In this document: piece by piece, positions 23,501-35,992 of the stretch
Numbering within the stretch: the stretch's first letter is position 1
Layout of the letters: the number at the start of each line of letters is the position of its first letter
NCBI GenBank assembly: GCA_025267735.1
Contig: CM046298.1
Coordinates: 38,713,917-38,777,916 of the forward strand
DNA length: 64,000 nt
Direction: 5' to 3'
Origin: Mactra quadrangularis
Taxonomy: Eukaryota > Mollusca > Bivalvia > Venerida > Mactridae
Translations under genes and position numbers: made by a program
Notes under the pieces: model-generated
Seen by the model: the letters and a program-made list of their open reading frames with translations, nothing else
The model's database searches: none
What the model was told of the DNA's origin: nothing

Positions 23501-26500
23501 TAAAAATATTTTTTTTGTAAAAACCGTCAAAATTAAGGTGCGAGCGAATCCCTAGAACATATGATCAACTTGTTGAGGCCTAAAGATAGGTATAAAATTA
23601 TTCTATTTTTTTCACCCATGGCAGGATGGTAACTTAGACATAGTGCTCCTTTAGCAACTTTCTGTCTGAAACATGAAATTGAAACTGAATACTAGTAACA
23701 TTAACAAAATTAGGTTACTGTAAATTACATGACAATATTGATTATCCTCTGTCATCTTCATCATTCATCATCATCCAGTTTAGTTTAAACTGGCCGTTAA
23801 TTATTCCTTTGGCAAGAGTGAGGCCTGTCTGGAGTGAAGTCTTCCTTTCCATAATTGACAGTCTTGAGGGTTGGTGCCATCCATTTTTTGTACCACCAGG
23901 TCTTCCCGGGTTAACTTTGGTCTGCCTTTGCCCCAATGTGCAGTAACTGTAAACTGCATATTTTTTGCTACTTTTAGATAATACACAGGGTTCCCACAGG
24001 TCCTTGAAAGTCCTTTAATTTGATTTTTTCCTTGAAAAGTCCTTAAATTTGATATTTACTTGAAAAAAAACCCAAAAAGGTACTTGAATTTGGCATCATG
24101 TCCTGGAATTTTAAAAATCTAACCATGAAAATACAAAAACGCTTAGAAATTTACATGTATATACATGTATGTATATTAATCTTTTTCTCAAAAATATAAT
24201 GAAATATATGGTTTTTTTTCCTGTAAAATCTCGATTGTCGAGATGTATAGAGCAAATAAAAGAACTCAATTCAAAAGAGAAAAGAACAAATGAAATGAAC
24301 TTCCCAAGTCTCAGATGATACTATAATGGTGAATTTAGACATTGACCTGTTGAATGTACTGTCATAACATTGTATGATCAATGGTCTCATTTTGAGCTTT
24401 TGTCAAAGTGATTTGTTTTATTTAAAAATCAATGTGAGAAATACTTGGTTTTCTTATAATAAATAAATGTTAAAATGAGTTTTTACTGATTTTTACACAT
24501 TTGTACCTTTACAATTGGTTTTATAGCTCATATTTCGTTCCAAACGTGTCCTTGAAAAACAATAATTTGTCTTAGAAAAGTCCTTACATTTGAAGATGAA
24601 ATTTCTGGATGAACCATGATACAGTATACTTGGAAAATTTTCTAGGACAGCTGAACATAAATAACCAAAATATATGAGTTGTTATATGTTAGGTTACAAT
24701 CCAAATGAAGGCAGAACTATTTTTAAATCCCTGGTACTGTGTCATACATGCTCATGCATATAGTGACAAATATGCTATATCTAACATGTACAATCAAAGG
24801 AAAGATTAAAGCCCCTTTACTAAATAGAACGCTGATAATTGTAAAGTGTCATGCTTTTGCTTAAAACTCATGCAAACATTCAATGAATATATAAAACGCA
24901 TATGAGATACAAAAAAAAACACAAGTATTTGCTCAATGATTTATACTTATATTATTTTGAAATTAGCGATAAAACCCAACGAAATGACGGTACGGAAAAT
25001 CACGGAACTCAACGAACTAGATCGGAACATCCCGTCGTGGCTAAAAATAACCACATCTTCAAATCTTAAGTCAACAAATTTTCTGCTTTGATAAATACAC
25101 GTTTTGTATGGTGAATTTCGTGCTAAAGCCTATTAAAACTCACGAAATCATGTAAATAGTTTTGTACATGAACATATACTGAGGGGAAAAGGAAAAGAAC
25201 CCATTAAGTCTTACGTTATACAAAAACGTTTGCTGATAGGCCACATTCGGGTAGAATGAGTGTAATGTCGGTAAGACAACTAGATAATTTATATTTACGC
25301 CAACGACATTCGCGTGACAGATTTTCATGTCAGTATCTACGTCAAGTGTGGTGAAAGATAACCGAGTATGTCAAATAAGTCGACAAACAACGGAAATCTT
25401 CTTGTTTGGCGTAAAGAGTTCTTAAGATATGCCACCGTCATCAACGTTTATCTCTCTGCTCGTATCATCGCGGCCGTGGTGTTGAAATAATGAAGAGCTC
25501 AGTGAGGATTCGCGTTTTGGCTTATGTAACGTCCTCAGATTTATCAATGTTTCAAAGCGAGTTTAGGCCACAACTTGTTGTTGGCTAAGGTAATCTCGTG
25601 GACACATCACATATACTAGCTTTTATGCTCTGTGAGTGTCTCTATATTCGGGCAAAGTTATGACAGTGTATATCAGCATAGTAACGACATACCTCACGTT
25701 GCGCATGTCACCAAGGACTTTTTACTGGGTGACAACATTAATGTTTCCTTATTTATTCTTAATCACGAAACTTATGTACCTAGTAGAAATGAGGCGTTTC
25801 TTTTTAGCATCTGTTTAGATGTTTGCGTACTCAAAATTTGCATGCACTGATTTCTCGAGTAAATCACTGGAAAAACGATATGACCTATCCAACACTTTAC
25901 AATTTTGTGTAAATTTTATCAAACACCTTTTAAGCAACTTGATTGGCTGAGAGGATATCTCCGTAATCTAATTTGCATGTTATAAAAGTACCCTACTTTT
26001 ATAAGAAATTGATATTTTGAATAACTTGACCCCTAGAAGGGAACCCGCTAGAGAGAGTTATTATAATCCAAAGGCAGTTATATTCTATTGTCTTTTTGAT
26101 GGTTTTACTTGTTTTTAAATAGATGATAAAGATTTTGGCTTCATTTAGTGGCTTTAAACCACATCTGCATCTAACTGAGGTTTTAAATTAATATTTTATT
26201 ATGAATATATACATGGACTGATAGATGATTTATTCAAGAAACATGAGGTTGAATAATAAACAAGATAAACATACTTGTATAAATAAAATATAGATACAAT
26301 ATTCAAGTCATATATATACGATAAGAAAATATTTATTGTTATATTGATAATGATGCACAAATATGTATATGATTACATTGAGGAAAGTACAAAACTTAAA
26401 ACCTACAAAGAAGCATACTGAAGCATATTTAAACATATACAAACCTATCTCATAACTTTAAACTTTTGTAAATAATAACAGCCAGTGGTGCTTTTCACAA

Positions 26501-27265
26501 AAATTCTTACGAAAAAAATCTTCGTAAGTCATAAGCAAGAAACATTAATAATATGCTCATGTTTCGGCTTATCAATCCCAGATATTATAGAATTGTGTAG
26601 AATATTGTATACCTTTTGAATAGTTATGCTTATTATCAATCTGGCTTTGAACTGCTAATTATATGAAACTGACTTACAATAACTTTCTTCTAAGAATTTT
26701 TGTGAAAAGGAGCACAGGTTTTAAATAATATTTGAATGAAAATTTTGGTATATATGTATGTTTCCAGAAATGACTATCAATATATGTTTTCTATATGCTT
26801 AATCTGCATAAAGACAATGTACATCTTAAATATAAAATGAAATTTGTGCTCCACAAGTTTCCACAAAGACGTAATCAGTTCTTCTCATGGTAAGTTTTTA
26901 ATGTGCTAATTTACCTTATAATTTATGACTTTATGAATGTATGTTTTTGTTTTCAGTTATTTCCAGCAGAGAGTGTATTCAATTCTTTATTGGCTAGTTT
27001 AATAGGAGGTATTGTTGTAGTGGCTTGTATGACACCATTTGATGTTGTATCTACCAGAATGTATAATCAACCAGTAGATCACAGCGGTAAAGGTGTCATG
27101 TACAGGAATGTGCCAAACTGTTTTGCTCAAATATTCAGGAAAGAAGGCTTATGGGGATTCTATAAAGGTGTTGGTGCTTCACTGTTCAGACTTGTGCCAC
27201 ATACTGTTTTAAGTCTTGTGTTCTGGGATCAACTAAGAATTATATATGCTCGTGCTTTTGTATGA
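18003..27265 (+). CDS. SLC25A35: Mitochondrial solute carrier, SLC25A34/35 type
   Basis: Coding exons: 18003-18083, 19768-19835, 21246-21489, 22230-22344, 23226-23329 and 26957-27265. All junctions are GT-AG with consistent phases, giving 306 aa. An in-frame TGA directly before the ATG fixes the start. An acceptor-like site at 17971-17972 suggests a non-coding exon further upstream. Three carrier repeats are seen: [29 protein letters not shown] and [14 protein letters not shown]. Repeat 2 has Tyr in place of the acidic residue of the P-x-[DE] signature, as in vertebrate SLC25A35 (from memory). Other family-like blocks are [17 protein letters not shown] and [14 protein letters not shown]. It is an inner-membrane transporter of unknown substrate. 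I cannot tell A34 from A35 without a tree. Confidence 0.92.
18829..19518. repeat. CTCA / TCATTCCCTCAC satellite
   Basis: About 690 bp of (CTCA)n mixed with a 12-bp higher-order unit TCATTCCCTCAC. The 3' part is pure CTCA for roughly 90 bp. It lies in the first coding intron of the carrier gene, between exons 18003-18083 and 19768-19835. Because 4-mer and 12-mer units lack stops in several frames, it gives long spurious reading frames of Ser-Leu-Thr-His. Confidence 0.97.
19856..20222. mobile_element. MITE, TAACCTGAGCTTGACCTTTA ends
   Basis: Inverted termini ATTAACCTGAGCTTGAAC and AAGGTCAAGCTCAGGTTAAT enclose about 330 bp. A single matching end recurs at about 29692-29718. It lies in the second coding intron of the carrier gene (19836-21245). 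Confidence 0.65.
20547..20577. repeat. (AAT)n microsatellite
   Basis: About ten uninterrupted AAT units in the carrier gene's intron between exons 2 and 3. Confidence 0.95.
22483..22795 (+). mobile_element. tRNA-derived SINE, full length
   Basis: The best copy in the window. The head has a perfect A box (TAGCTCAGTTGG) and B box (GGTTCGATTCC). The body contains GTCAGTCACTGACGAAAT and GAGATTTAGCCTTTCCAGG. The 3' end is GTTGCTACGGCGTTAAACCC, with a short A-rich tail. The T-stem no longer pairs, so it is not a functional tRNA. It lies in the carrier gene's intron between exons 4 and 5. It resembles molluscan V-SINE/RUDI-type elements, which I cannot confirm here. Confidence 0.85.
22916..23205. 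mobile_element. hAT-like MITE, CAGGGTYCRA ends, copy 2
   Basis: Begins CAGGGTTCAAC and ends GTTGATCCCTG, flanked on both sides by ATGAT. It ends 20 bp before carrier exon 5 (23226), so the exon's splice-acceptor region abuts a mobile element. Confidence 0.65.
23375..23584. mobile_element. MITE, GGCCNCNACAAGTTGATCAT ends, copy 1
   Basis: Inverted termini TTTAAGGCCACTACAAGTTG and, complemented, CTTTAGGCCTCAACAAGTTG. The interior has GCGAGTGAG/GAGCGAGCAAG and CGTCAAAATTAAGGTGCGAG blocks shared with 60271-60491 in the opposite orientation. Confidence 0.75.
23993..24620. mobile_element. hAT-like MITE, CAGGGTTCCCACAGG type
   Basis: Starts CAGGGTTCCCACAGGTCCTT and contains several forms of CCTTGAAAAGTCCTTAAATT. 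It ends in a degenerate complement (CTGGATGAACCATG). This CAGGGTTCCC...CCTTGAA phrase is common to hAT MITEs in many animals. It lies in the last carrier intron. Confidence 0.6.
26483..26716 (+). mobile_element. MITE, CAGTGSTSCTTTTCAC ends, copy A
   Basis: Left end CAGTGGTGCTTTTCACAAAA, right end TTTTTGTGAAAAGGAGCACA. The interior is shared nearly base for base with 27903-28148 (e.g. AAGCAAGAAACATTAATAAT). It lies 240 bp upstream of the carrier's last exon. Confidence 0.8.
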
Positions 27266-27320
27266 TATTTTTGTATAGGGGTGGGTGTGGCAAGCTGATA
27301 CAATGTTGGAGGGGTATTAT

Positions 27321-27326
27321 AATAAA
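27321..27326 (+). terminator. Candidate polyadenylation signal, carrier gene
   Basis: AATAAA lies 56 nt after the stop codon. A second AATAAA near 28392 would give a 3' UTR of about 1.1 kb that includes the foldback and MITE copies. Confidence 0.4.
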
Positions 27327-27542
27327 TCATTGGATAGCCAGCTTCGTGTTAATTCAGAGGAACTCGCAAGGAACTTCATCATGCTAATTCAGTTCTAGGG
27401 AACCAGGAAGCAGACTCAAATTATCAGACTCATAAATTAAACAATTTGGACATAAAAATGTCAATAATCACATTGTTTTGCAATGACCAAGGTGGTCTTC
27501 ATAGGGGAACTTTAATACTTACTGTAATCCTTATCTGTGATG

Positions 27543-27812
27543 TATGGTGGCATATTTCTGCTACCAGATAACCACATAACTAACTAGTTAATTAAGAGGT
27601 TAACTAGTTATGGTAACTTGTTAACCTCTTAAGTTTATTAAGTTAAGTGCTTAACTAGTTACTATAACTAGTTAACCTCTTACTTAACTACAGTAACTAG
27701 TTAACCTATTAAGTTTATTAAGTTAAGTGGTTAACTAGTTACCATAACTAGTTAACCACATATCTAACTAGTTAGTATTGTGGTTATCTGATGACAGAAA
27801 TATGCCACCATA
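27543..27812. mobile_element. 270-bp foldback element, TAACTAGTTA words
   Basis: Inverted termini read TATGGTGGCATATTTCTG at both ends, followed by CAGATAACCACA. The interior is filled with some ten copies of the 10-bp palindrome TAACTAGTTA or close variants, with TTAACCTCTTAAG spacers. GTGATG flanks both sides (27537-27542 and 27813-27818), consistent with a target-site duplication. It lies about 280 bp after the carrier stop codon. Confidence 0.8.
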
Positions 27813-27902
27813 GTGATGTAAGAAATGAACAGTTGTTACAGTTGTGTCATGGTAAATGTTAGGACACTTATGATAGAAACATTTGTAAAATGACTTATAC
27901 AC

Positions 27903-28148
27903 CTGTGATGCTTTTCACAAATATTCTTATGAAAAAAATCTTAGTAAGTCAAAAGCAAGAAACATTAATAATATGCTCATTTTTTGGCTTATCAATTCCA
28001 AATATTATAGAATTGTGTAGAATAGTGTATACCCTATGAATATCATATCATAGTTATGCTAATAATCTATCTGACTTTGAACTGCTAATAATATGAAACT
28101 GACTTACGATAACTTTTTTTGTAAGAATTTTTGTGAAAAGGAGCACTG
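27903..28148 (+). mobile_element. MITE, CAGTGSTSCTTTTCAC ends, copy B
   Basis: Same family and orientation as 26483-26716; the two copies bracket the last carrier exon as direct repeats about 1.4 kb apart. Confidence 0.8.
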
Positions 28149-31100
28149 GTTGATAGATAAGCGTATTGATAAGTTTCCTGTGGTGCTAATTGTTAGTTTG
28201 ATGTTATATAAATATAAATGATCCTATGCCCAATTACCGGGTATGTGGTTTTTACTCAACCTTCTACTGTATAATTATGGGACCATGATTTTTAACTTTA
28301 TTTCTTATGAAAACGTTTTCATAAGTCTTTTATATATATTTATTACTATAAATAATATTTTTGTATTATTTAGAAGTGATACATTTTGAGAATAAAACAG
28401 AAATTTGAGCATTGAGACTATTTATTAGTTATATTACTTATGGACCATTCGTTTATTTCTTGTCTGTATGTAGTCAGTCAATTACCTGGTAAGTTTGATT
28501 CCCACCTGTTTTTCTTAGTCATATCAGTATTTGAATCAATGTTTTACTAATGTTGCCTGACAATCTAGTTTGATTGGTACCCTACCAAAGCATTTACATC
28601 ATTCATCGTGTTTACATTGAAAACATAACAATGCAAACAAAAATACAATCAAATTGGACAATAGCTTGTCGAACAATAGCTAATCATAGCTTATGTTATT
28701 TGTTTTTTAAGTATTCTGGCTTGAAATATTTTTTTTGTATTTTGTATCTAGGTAACTTAAAGCAAATCTTGACTAATTGTTTGCATTAAGTTTCAAAATT
28801 AAAGTAAGGAGGTCTCAGGTTGAGATATCAATGATGAAATTGGACATACACATACTTAAATGTATTATTTTCACAGGAAAGTAATTTTAGTATAATATAT
28901 TGATGGCATTAGAAGGATATTTTATATTTGAATCTAAGAACAGTTTTAATCAAATTGTGCCTTTTAATCTCATTATAGAAATCTCAGGGTAGAGAAAATA
29001 TCTCATTGTGAAACATATCACTTTATTTATGTATACATGTATATTAAATTTAAATGTGTTAATATATCCTTTATTATATGTATTTCAGACATTTTTCTTC
29101 AATACTCAGATTTGTAGATTATTATCAGATATTAAATGTTATCAAAATGATGACAGATACAATGTATGTCAAAGCTCATTTAACAAATAAAACATGACCT
29201 TGCAGGCAGTATGTTTACGGGCAGTTTTGAGCTACATGTATATACCTTCCAAGGTCTGAAACCAGTTGAAATTTTATGATAAATGGTCATTTCATTGATT
29301 TTACCTACTGTAAATAACATATTTATCAGAAAATTAGCATATTGTTCCGCAAACAAGGCGTTAACAAAAGAGCACTTGATTATGTTAGTGGGCAAATGTA
29401 TTGTTATTGTAAAAAGGTCATAGAAGGAATGGAAAAGGTGGGTTTATGATATTGTTTGGTGCTTTTGAAAATGGCAATACATGTAAAACAAGTGTTTGGT
29501 TGTAAATATTTTGTTAAACAAAGATAATTATTGTTGTTTGTATATATATTACAAAATGTATAATATTTAAGTATATTTTTGTTAGTGTTAGAAATTGTTA
29601 TTGTTTATTGTTTATAACTTAAATGTTTAGATAGTTATGTTATATAATCATTGAACTATTCTTGTTTAGGTAAATGTATGTTCCTACAATATTAACCTGA
29701 GCTTGACCTTTATCCAAGAATATATGTTGCACTGATTTCTATTTTGACTTCATTGATAAATTGTGAATCAGGCGCGTAGATCTGAATATTGGAGCTGCAG
29801 AAGGGATGATTATGTCGCAATTTTTTGTGAATGTAAACTCTGATACTCGATTTCTATGCACTTTTAGTACCCCTGTTTAAGAACAAATCTTTGTATTATA
29901 ATGTGTAAGTTGACTAATTGACATAGTTTTACGCTTTAAATTTTGATCAAAGCAACTGTTAGTCATGGAGATTTGAACTTTGACTTGGGGTTACTTAAAT
30001 CTTGATCCAGTCGGACTGGTTTCAGACGTGTAGCGTGACCTCAAGATTTTCAATATGTGTCATGAAAAATTCACTCGCAGCCCCATTGCCTCTGCTTTGT
30101 CAGAATATTGCGGCCCCTGTGGTCCCAGCTCCTACGTGCCTGTGAATGTTAAGAATTTTTATTTGAAGCACAATGACAACACTGTGTTAACTATACTGTT
30201 TGTACATGTATACATTAAAATAGTTTAGTATATCATAATCACTTCTGTGGTGCCATGGTTAAACCTCAATATTGTTGTTTTGTTATAAGTCTATCATGGG
30301 TCCATATTCCACTTGCTGTCTTTTTCAGTCACCTTTCAAATTTTTCATTATTCCATTTTCAATTCGTGCAGTTTACCTGCATTTAAACTTGAAATTTTTA
30401 GGTCTTGTCCTGTTATAATGGTGTTCTAGGATCTTAAAAATGATTCTGTAACTATATAAACAACTGAAAACATGAAATTCAGGAATGAAGTATTTTAAAC
30501 CCTTTATGTATGTAAATTGTAATTACACATTCCAAGAATTATGTAAATATGTTATGTAAATATTGCTATATGTTAACCTTGAGTCTTGAAAATTTTATGT
30601 TTTTACTTATAGTCTGTTCATTTCTCAACTGTCAAAGGTTGAATAATTTTATGGTGATGATGATTAACGTTTAGTTTTTCACCAGGGTCCATCCGCTCCA
30701 TATGGATGCATTATGTGCAGACCCTGGCTTGAACTTAATTTTAATACTTAAGTGTCTAGAAGTAGACAATGTTGAGAAATCTTCAATCTTCTGCTGGCTG
30801 TGAAAAAGAAAACCATTTACCATTGGCGCAGCCATATTGAAGAGCAGAGGTTTTCTGAATGTTTTGTTGAGCAAGAAATAAAGACTTGCTTCATATACCT
30901 ATGTGGTGAATCAATTTGCTAGTTTGTAGTGGACTATAAGATATACAAATCTATTAACATCCAATTTATTAAAGTTAACTGTTCTGGCGAAATCTTTGCA
31001 TTAAAACAAGAAAAAAGTTAATATTCTTGAGAAAGAAAACCATTCACCATGGGGGCAGCCATTTTGAAAAGCAAAGGTGTTCCTAATGTTTCAGTGTGCA

Positions 31101-31996
31101 AAAAAACTTGCGACATTTTCGCTTCGTAGCGATTTAATTTGCTAGTTTGTAGCAGAACCATTATGATTTGCTACCCAGTGGTACAAAGTACTCGCCTTGC
31201 TGAATGGACCCCTGCTCATTCAATCAAAGGGAGCTAATTCTAACAGTGCTTCATAGTTATTTTAAATTGCAATAAAATATTGAGTTACTGCCCTTTAATC
31301 ATAATTTGTGTAAATGTCGGATATTTGTTTGCTATTACTCTCATGTTACACTTACTGTAGGTAGTATTATATTATTGAAGTGCCTTTATAAACACTGTTG
31401 TTAATGTTATATATATAAATAAATTACAAAATAAATACTAATTCAGTGTTATAGTTTTATTTGCCCTAGCTTTCTTGTCACCATGTTAAAGCTGGTATGT
31501 ACAGTAGTACAGTACCCACCATAAGTTCGAAAACATTTTCACTTTGTAGGCCTACTGAATGGCTTTATTCAAAATTTGATTTGATAACTGTTTATTTTGA
31601 AATGCTTTTTTATCTTTGCTTTGTTATTTGATTTTCATTATACACATATGTAAGTCCTACAAAAATAGCTGCAATAATAGCATAAAAGCCATGTTATGGA
31701 AAACAATTACAATAAACATGGGTTTGATGGCTTTAAGGTATAAGATGCTGAATTTTAAAAATGTGTTGCATTCGTGAAATTTGTTTTCATTTTAGCTCTA
31801 TCACAAACCATACTAAAATGTATTAAAAATAATGATTCTACAGAAATAATTATCAAAATTCAAAAATTGTAGTTATTTTTTTTGGCTCCAAACTTTTGGT
31901 GGGTTCTGTAGTACATGTATGTACTATCTTCTGTAATGTGCAATATTATTGTTACATAATTATATGCATATTCAGCAAACTTTACTATTTTCTATG
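28149..31996. other. Intergenic, no gene seen
   Basis: AT-rich. It includes a solo TAACCTGAGCTTGACCTTTA end near 29692. It also contains two related blocks near 30660-30860 and 31020-31100, sharing AGAAAACCATTYACCATKGG and GCAGCCATWTTGAA, that look like diverged copies of a dispersed repeat. No exon is supported. Confidence 0.45.
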
Positions 31997-32281
31997 CAGG
32001 GGCGGATCCAGGATTTTTTCTAGGGGGGGGGGGGGGGTGTCTGAACTTTCGAACCAGAACAACATTATACACATTTTGCAGAAAAAATGCAACATATTAA
32101 TAATAAAAACTACATAACCATTAAATCTATGTTAGGCACTGAGAAAAAATGCTTCATGCTACTTAAAAAATGACTTACATACAGTCATGAAATACACTAA
32201 TGGACAGGTACATTTTCCAAATTCTAGGGGGGGGGGGTTCCAGACCCCCTGACCCCCCCCCCCCCGCTAGATCCGCCTGTG
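31997..32281. mobile_element. hAT-like MITE, CAGGGGCGGATCCAG type
   Basis: Left end CAGGGGCGGATCCAGGATTT followed by a run of 15 G. The right end is a C run then GCTAGATCCGCCTGTG, i.e. the inverted complement. The G/C homopolymer runs are a hallmark of this MITE type and may be length-uncertain in an assembly. Confidence 0.75.
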
Positions 32282-34425
32282 GTATGATAACCCCTTATTA
32301 GTTAATTCTCCTTCAGACTGGTGATCCCTCACTGTCCTCATTTATACCTTTCTTGCTCAAGGTAATTAGATGTGCCCCTAATGTGGATCCAACCACAGAC
32401 CTCTCGATCCCTTATCTCGTGTTGTACCTCTGCACCAGTGTTCAGAGTGTCCCATTATCAAAATAATATTTTATAAGACATCCAGAAGACTATTTGAAAT
32501 TGATATAAATTGAACTTTTATGACTTTTCTGCAAAGATTTATGACGATTTACGTCATAAGATATTTCTTGCTAAGTGCCACAAGTTTATAATTACAGCAT
32601 ACATTCATACGGTATGTATGGTATATGCCCTTGATAACGTTGTGGTTTGTGATAAATGTCGTACAGGACTCAACAATGTTCATTGATTGCTGACTCTCTG
32701 TTTGTTTATATTATACATGTACACGACAGCAAACCCACAGTTTCCTAATACATGTACTATAATTGTAGACATGTACAAAACTACAAACTCGCCATTTACT
32801 GATAATTCAATTATATGCTTATTTTTTCCTCATACATATACATGTACTATAATTATATACACGACTTCAAACTCTTACTCACTAATTCAATTACATGTAT
32901 ACATTTGTGTGAACGACTGCAAACCTTTATTGTCCTAATATTATGTCATGTAATTTTTTACGCGACTTCAAAGTTACATTTTTCAAAAATTAAATAAAAC
33001 AATAGTTCATTCGTATATACGACTGCCAACCCATTTTGTTCTTATATATGTCATGTAATTATACAGTATACACGACTGCAAAATCATATTTCCTTAATTT
33101 GCTTAAAGGGATTAGTAGGCAAAATTTTCAGTTCCAATTTTCCTGGTTCTGCATTATATTTTTATAATTGTGATTAAAACAGACAAACTGATATATTACT
33201 CGGCAAAATATTTCTATATATTCTCTTTATACTTGGGATGTTTCCTAACTTGACCCACGTGGTCAGGTTAGCTAAAAACGATTAGTGTTAAAATATGCAT
33301 TTACTGATGAGAAGATACTAGAGCTTGTTATTGTGCAACATTAGTAAAATTCTATTAAAAAGATATCCCGCCCAAGAATGTTGAAAAGACGAGAAGCGAC
33401 CAATGAAAATGTTTAATTTCAGCAAGTACAACATATAACAAATCTAAAAATAGCTTGGTGATTCCCTCAGTATCCTTCTTTCGTTTTCAACAATGTGTAT
33501 GCCACATGTTTTAATTCATTCAGTTGAATGTTATAAGTGACAAATGTTCTTAGTAAGGGATTTCTTACGTTCCGAATACTGTTTTAAAGACTAAACTTGG
33601 TTCTATACTTTTGACACAATCATTTGCCTGTATATCCCTCTAAAGTATATATGTTCTAGACTGTCGGTATTATGTTGCTGCAATGCTTCACGCACGTGTA
33701 TTTGTTGGTAACATTCATGCATACAGTTCATTTCTGATTGGACATACCACGAGACAAAATTCGTAATATTTCTTAATCAATTTTCATGAAACGGTCAACC
33801 TAGATGGTTATACGAGAACAATTGTCAATTGCGAAGTTTAGTTATTTAAGAAGCTCCATCATCAGTCACGTGTTTTCGTGTTTTTTCTCAATATTCGAAC
33901 AAAACTTGACTTTCAACGTGTCACAATGTCAAATATTTAACTTTTTGTTCGACGTGTTGAATGCCAATGTCTGAATGATTTGTTTCATTGTTTGAGATAA
34001 CCTTACAATTGGCAGATACGAATTCATATTTCGTTGTGATTTTATCAATTCTATTATATAAACTTATATGTGTCAATTTATTCAGAAAGACAATAATTTT
34101 GCAGTAGCCATGTGACGTCCTTTAACTGATTTTCTGAGGCGCTCTGTTAACAGCTCATTTGGTCCTTATCTCTTGTAATTTCTATTCAATCCGTTTTTTA
34201 TTATTTATTTTAGGACCTATACGTCCATCTATTTGCCCAGTTCAAACCTTTTTTCCAAATCAGATGCAGTGCAAGGTATACACATTGCAGGCATTTTTCT
34301 CCCGTTGTTTGTTTGTCTAGTACCAATCAAACAATTATCTCGTGAAAGGTTCTATTTGATGTAAGTTGTCTGACCCAATTGTGACACGACGGTGACTTCA
34401 AGATAATTTACGACTAAACCTTCCC
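32282..34425. other. Intergenic with a minisatellite
   Basis: Apart from the minisatellite at 32721-33090, nothing is recognised. Confidence 0.4.
32721..33090. repeat. Degenerate ~50-bp minisatellite, seven units
   Basis: Each unit begins with a form of ACACGACTGCAAACYC (near 32721, 32775, 32859, 32911, 32960, 33016 and 33070), followed by TTTCCTAAT and ATGTCATGTAATTATA-like text. Unit spacing is mostly 48-58 bp, with one interval near 84. Confidence 0.7.
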
Positions 34426-34592
34426 CGTGTTCAGTAACTACTGTTACCGAAGACAACTCAACCCGTGCAATACTTAACTCAGTTAGGACAACTTAATCCG
34501 TTAGTAGGAGATTGAGTTGTCTCGGGTTGAGTTATCCATGGGTTGAGTTTTCCGACACTTCCGTTACGGAACGTTCAAGGTAACTGAACACG
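34426..34592. mobile_element. 167-bp foldback element, CAACTCAACCCG words, copy 1
   Basis: Ends CGTGTTCAGTAAC and GTAACTGAACACG are inverted repeats. Inside are repeated forms of ACAACTCAACCCG and its complement CGGGTTGAGTT, plus TCCGTTACGGAACGTTC. It is related, in opposite orientation, to 59394-59588. Confidence 0.8.
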
Positions 34593-35992
34593 CTGCTTGT
34601 TCAAGGTGTCCGTGTAACACGACCAACAAATAAGTAAATCTGAGGCAGTACCAAAGCTCATTTAGCGCACATTTATTTACTTTCTCTAACAGTTTTTCAA
34701 TTATTTTTCATAAATCTTCTTGCTCTATGAATCAATGTAAAAATATGGTTTCTGAAAGTGGGGTTTGAACCATTGCTCAGCTATGTCATGTGCACAAACC
34801 ACACTAGCCACGCACTGTAACCAATTAGTTACACTTGTTCTTAGTTACACTTAGTTACAATTTTAGTAATCACCCATATAGACTTCAATAAAATGATGAT
34901 TGAATTCTTGACTTTTTAATAATAGGGCGCAGTCGCCATAGGGAGGGGCTGTACCAGTAGAGCTAAAGGCATCAGTCAAAGGGTTGTAGAGTGGGCGAAG
35001 CCGAGAATTCATCCATCATTTCAATTAAGCCTAATGAAGTGAGCTTAAAGAATAAGCAAAACATATAATATTGTCTGTGCACAGAGGTTTTATTAAATAA
35101 ATATACACAGGAACAATCCACCCCGGGAGTAAGGTACGGATATGATATATACTCTAAATGACGTCATTCAAGTGAAGGTTAAAGTTCAAACATAGCGCTA
35201 CGCTCAATGAAGAGGGCGTCCACAAATTGAACTTTTTCTCCTCAAATGAAGAAATCATCCTGTTTAACTAAACGGACTCAACCTTAGACCATTATAAAAT
35301 TTTAATAACAAATAACATTCAACATAGATAATATTGCGCCGAGTTCTTCTTCAGGCAGCTAACAGCGGGACTCGAGAATAAGGTTGCGTTCGATTGGTCA
35401 ACACGAATATGTATCAAAGCCGTTGTAGTGTCAAGTACTTGCCTACTGTAGATAGCAAAAAGACTATCAATTTATAATAGTCCTTCTTAAGGTAAATATA
35501 GATAGATAAAAACATTACAAAATTTATAAATTAAATCATCAATAAAAATACAAATTATCGACATAATGACGCGACAGGTACAATATGCATTTCAAATAAT
35601 AATAATAATACTCTTTATTTTAAAAAACGTGAAATTTTTATTCTACATAGACTATTATAATTAAATACATAATAAAGTATCAACTCATTTCAATATAATA
35701 ATTTTCATATAAATAAACTTATTAAGTATTTTACATCGTGGCATCATCTTCACGTTTTAATCTCTCTCATATTGCATATTATTTTGCCGTGGGCATATCA
35801 CATAGTCTTGCTGATAGAGTTGATAATTGATAAACAGAAATACTTGATCGTACGAGAAAAAAATACATTGCATACTCTCTTGGTATATATATATTAACAA
35901 AGGTAGATTTTCTGAGTAAAAACACATGGAAACCATAGAATATAATATCCAGGAGCTATAAATAACCACTGTGTACACCACGTATTGCACAG
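34593..35992. other. Region downstream of the myosin light chain gene
   Basis: It contains a minus-strand tRNA-like relic (34755-34822). Possible minus-strand polyadenylation signals (AATAAA) lie near 35613 and 35636. No other gene is seen. The light chain 3' UTR probably reaches into this stretch. Confidence 0.4.
34755..34822 (-). other. tRNA-like relic (probable SINE head)
   Basis: On the minus strand GCGTGGCTAGTGTGG (A-box-like) and GGTTCAAACCCCAC (B box) are spaced as in a tRNA, but the stems do not pair well. It is not called as a functional tRNA. Confidence 0.35.

Noticed and set aside
31896..32117. 73-codon frame with a Gly-rich stretch
   Set aside because: It reads through the G run and end of a hAT-like MITE.
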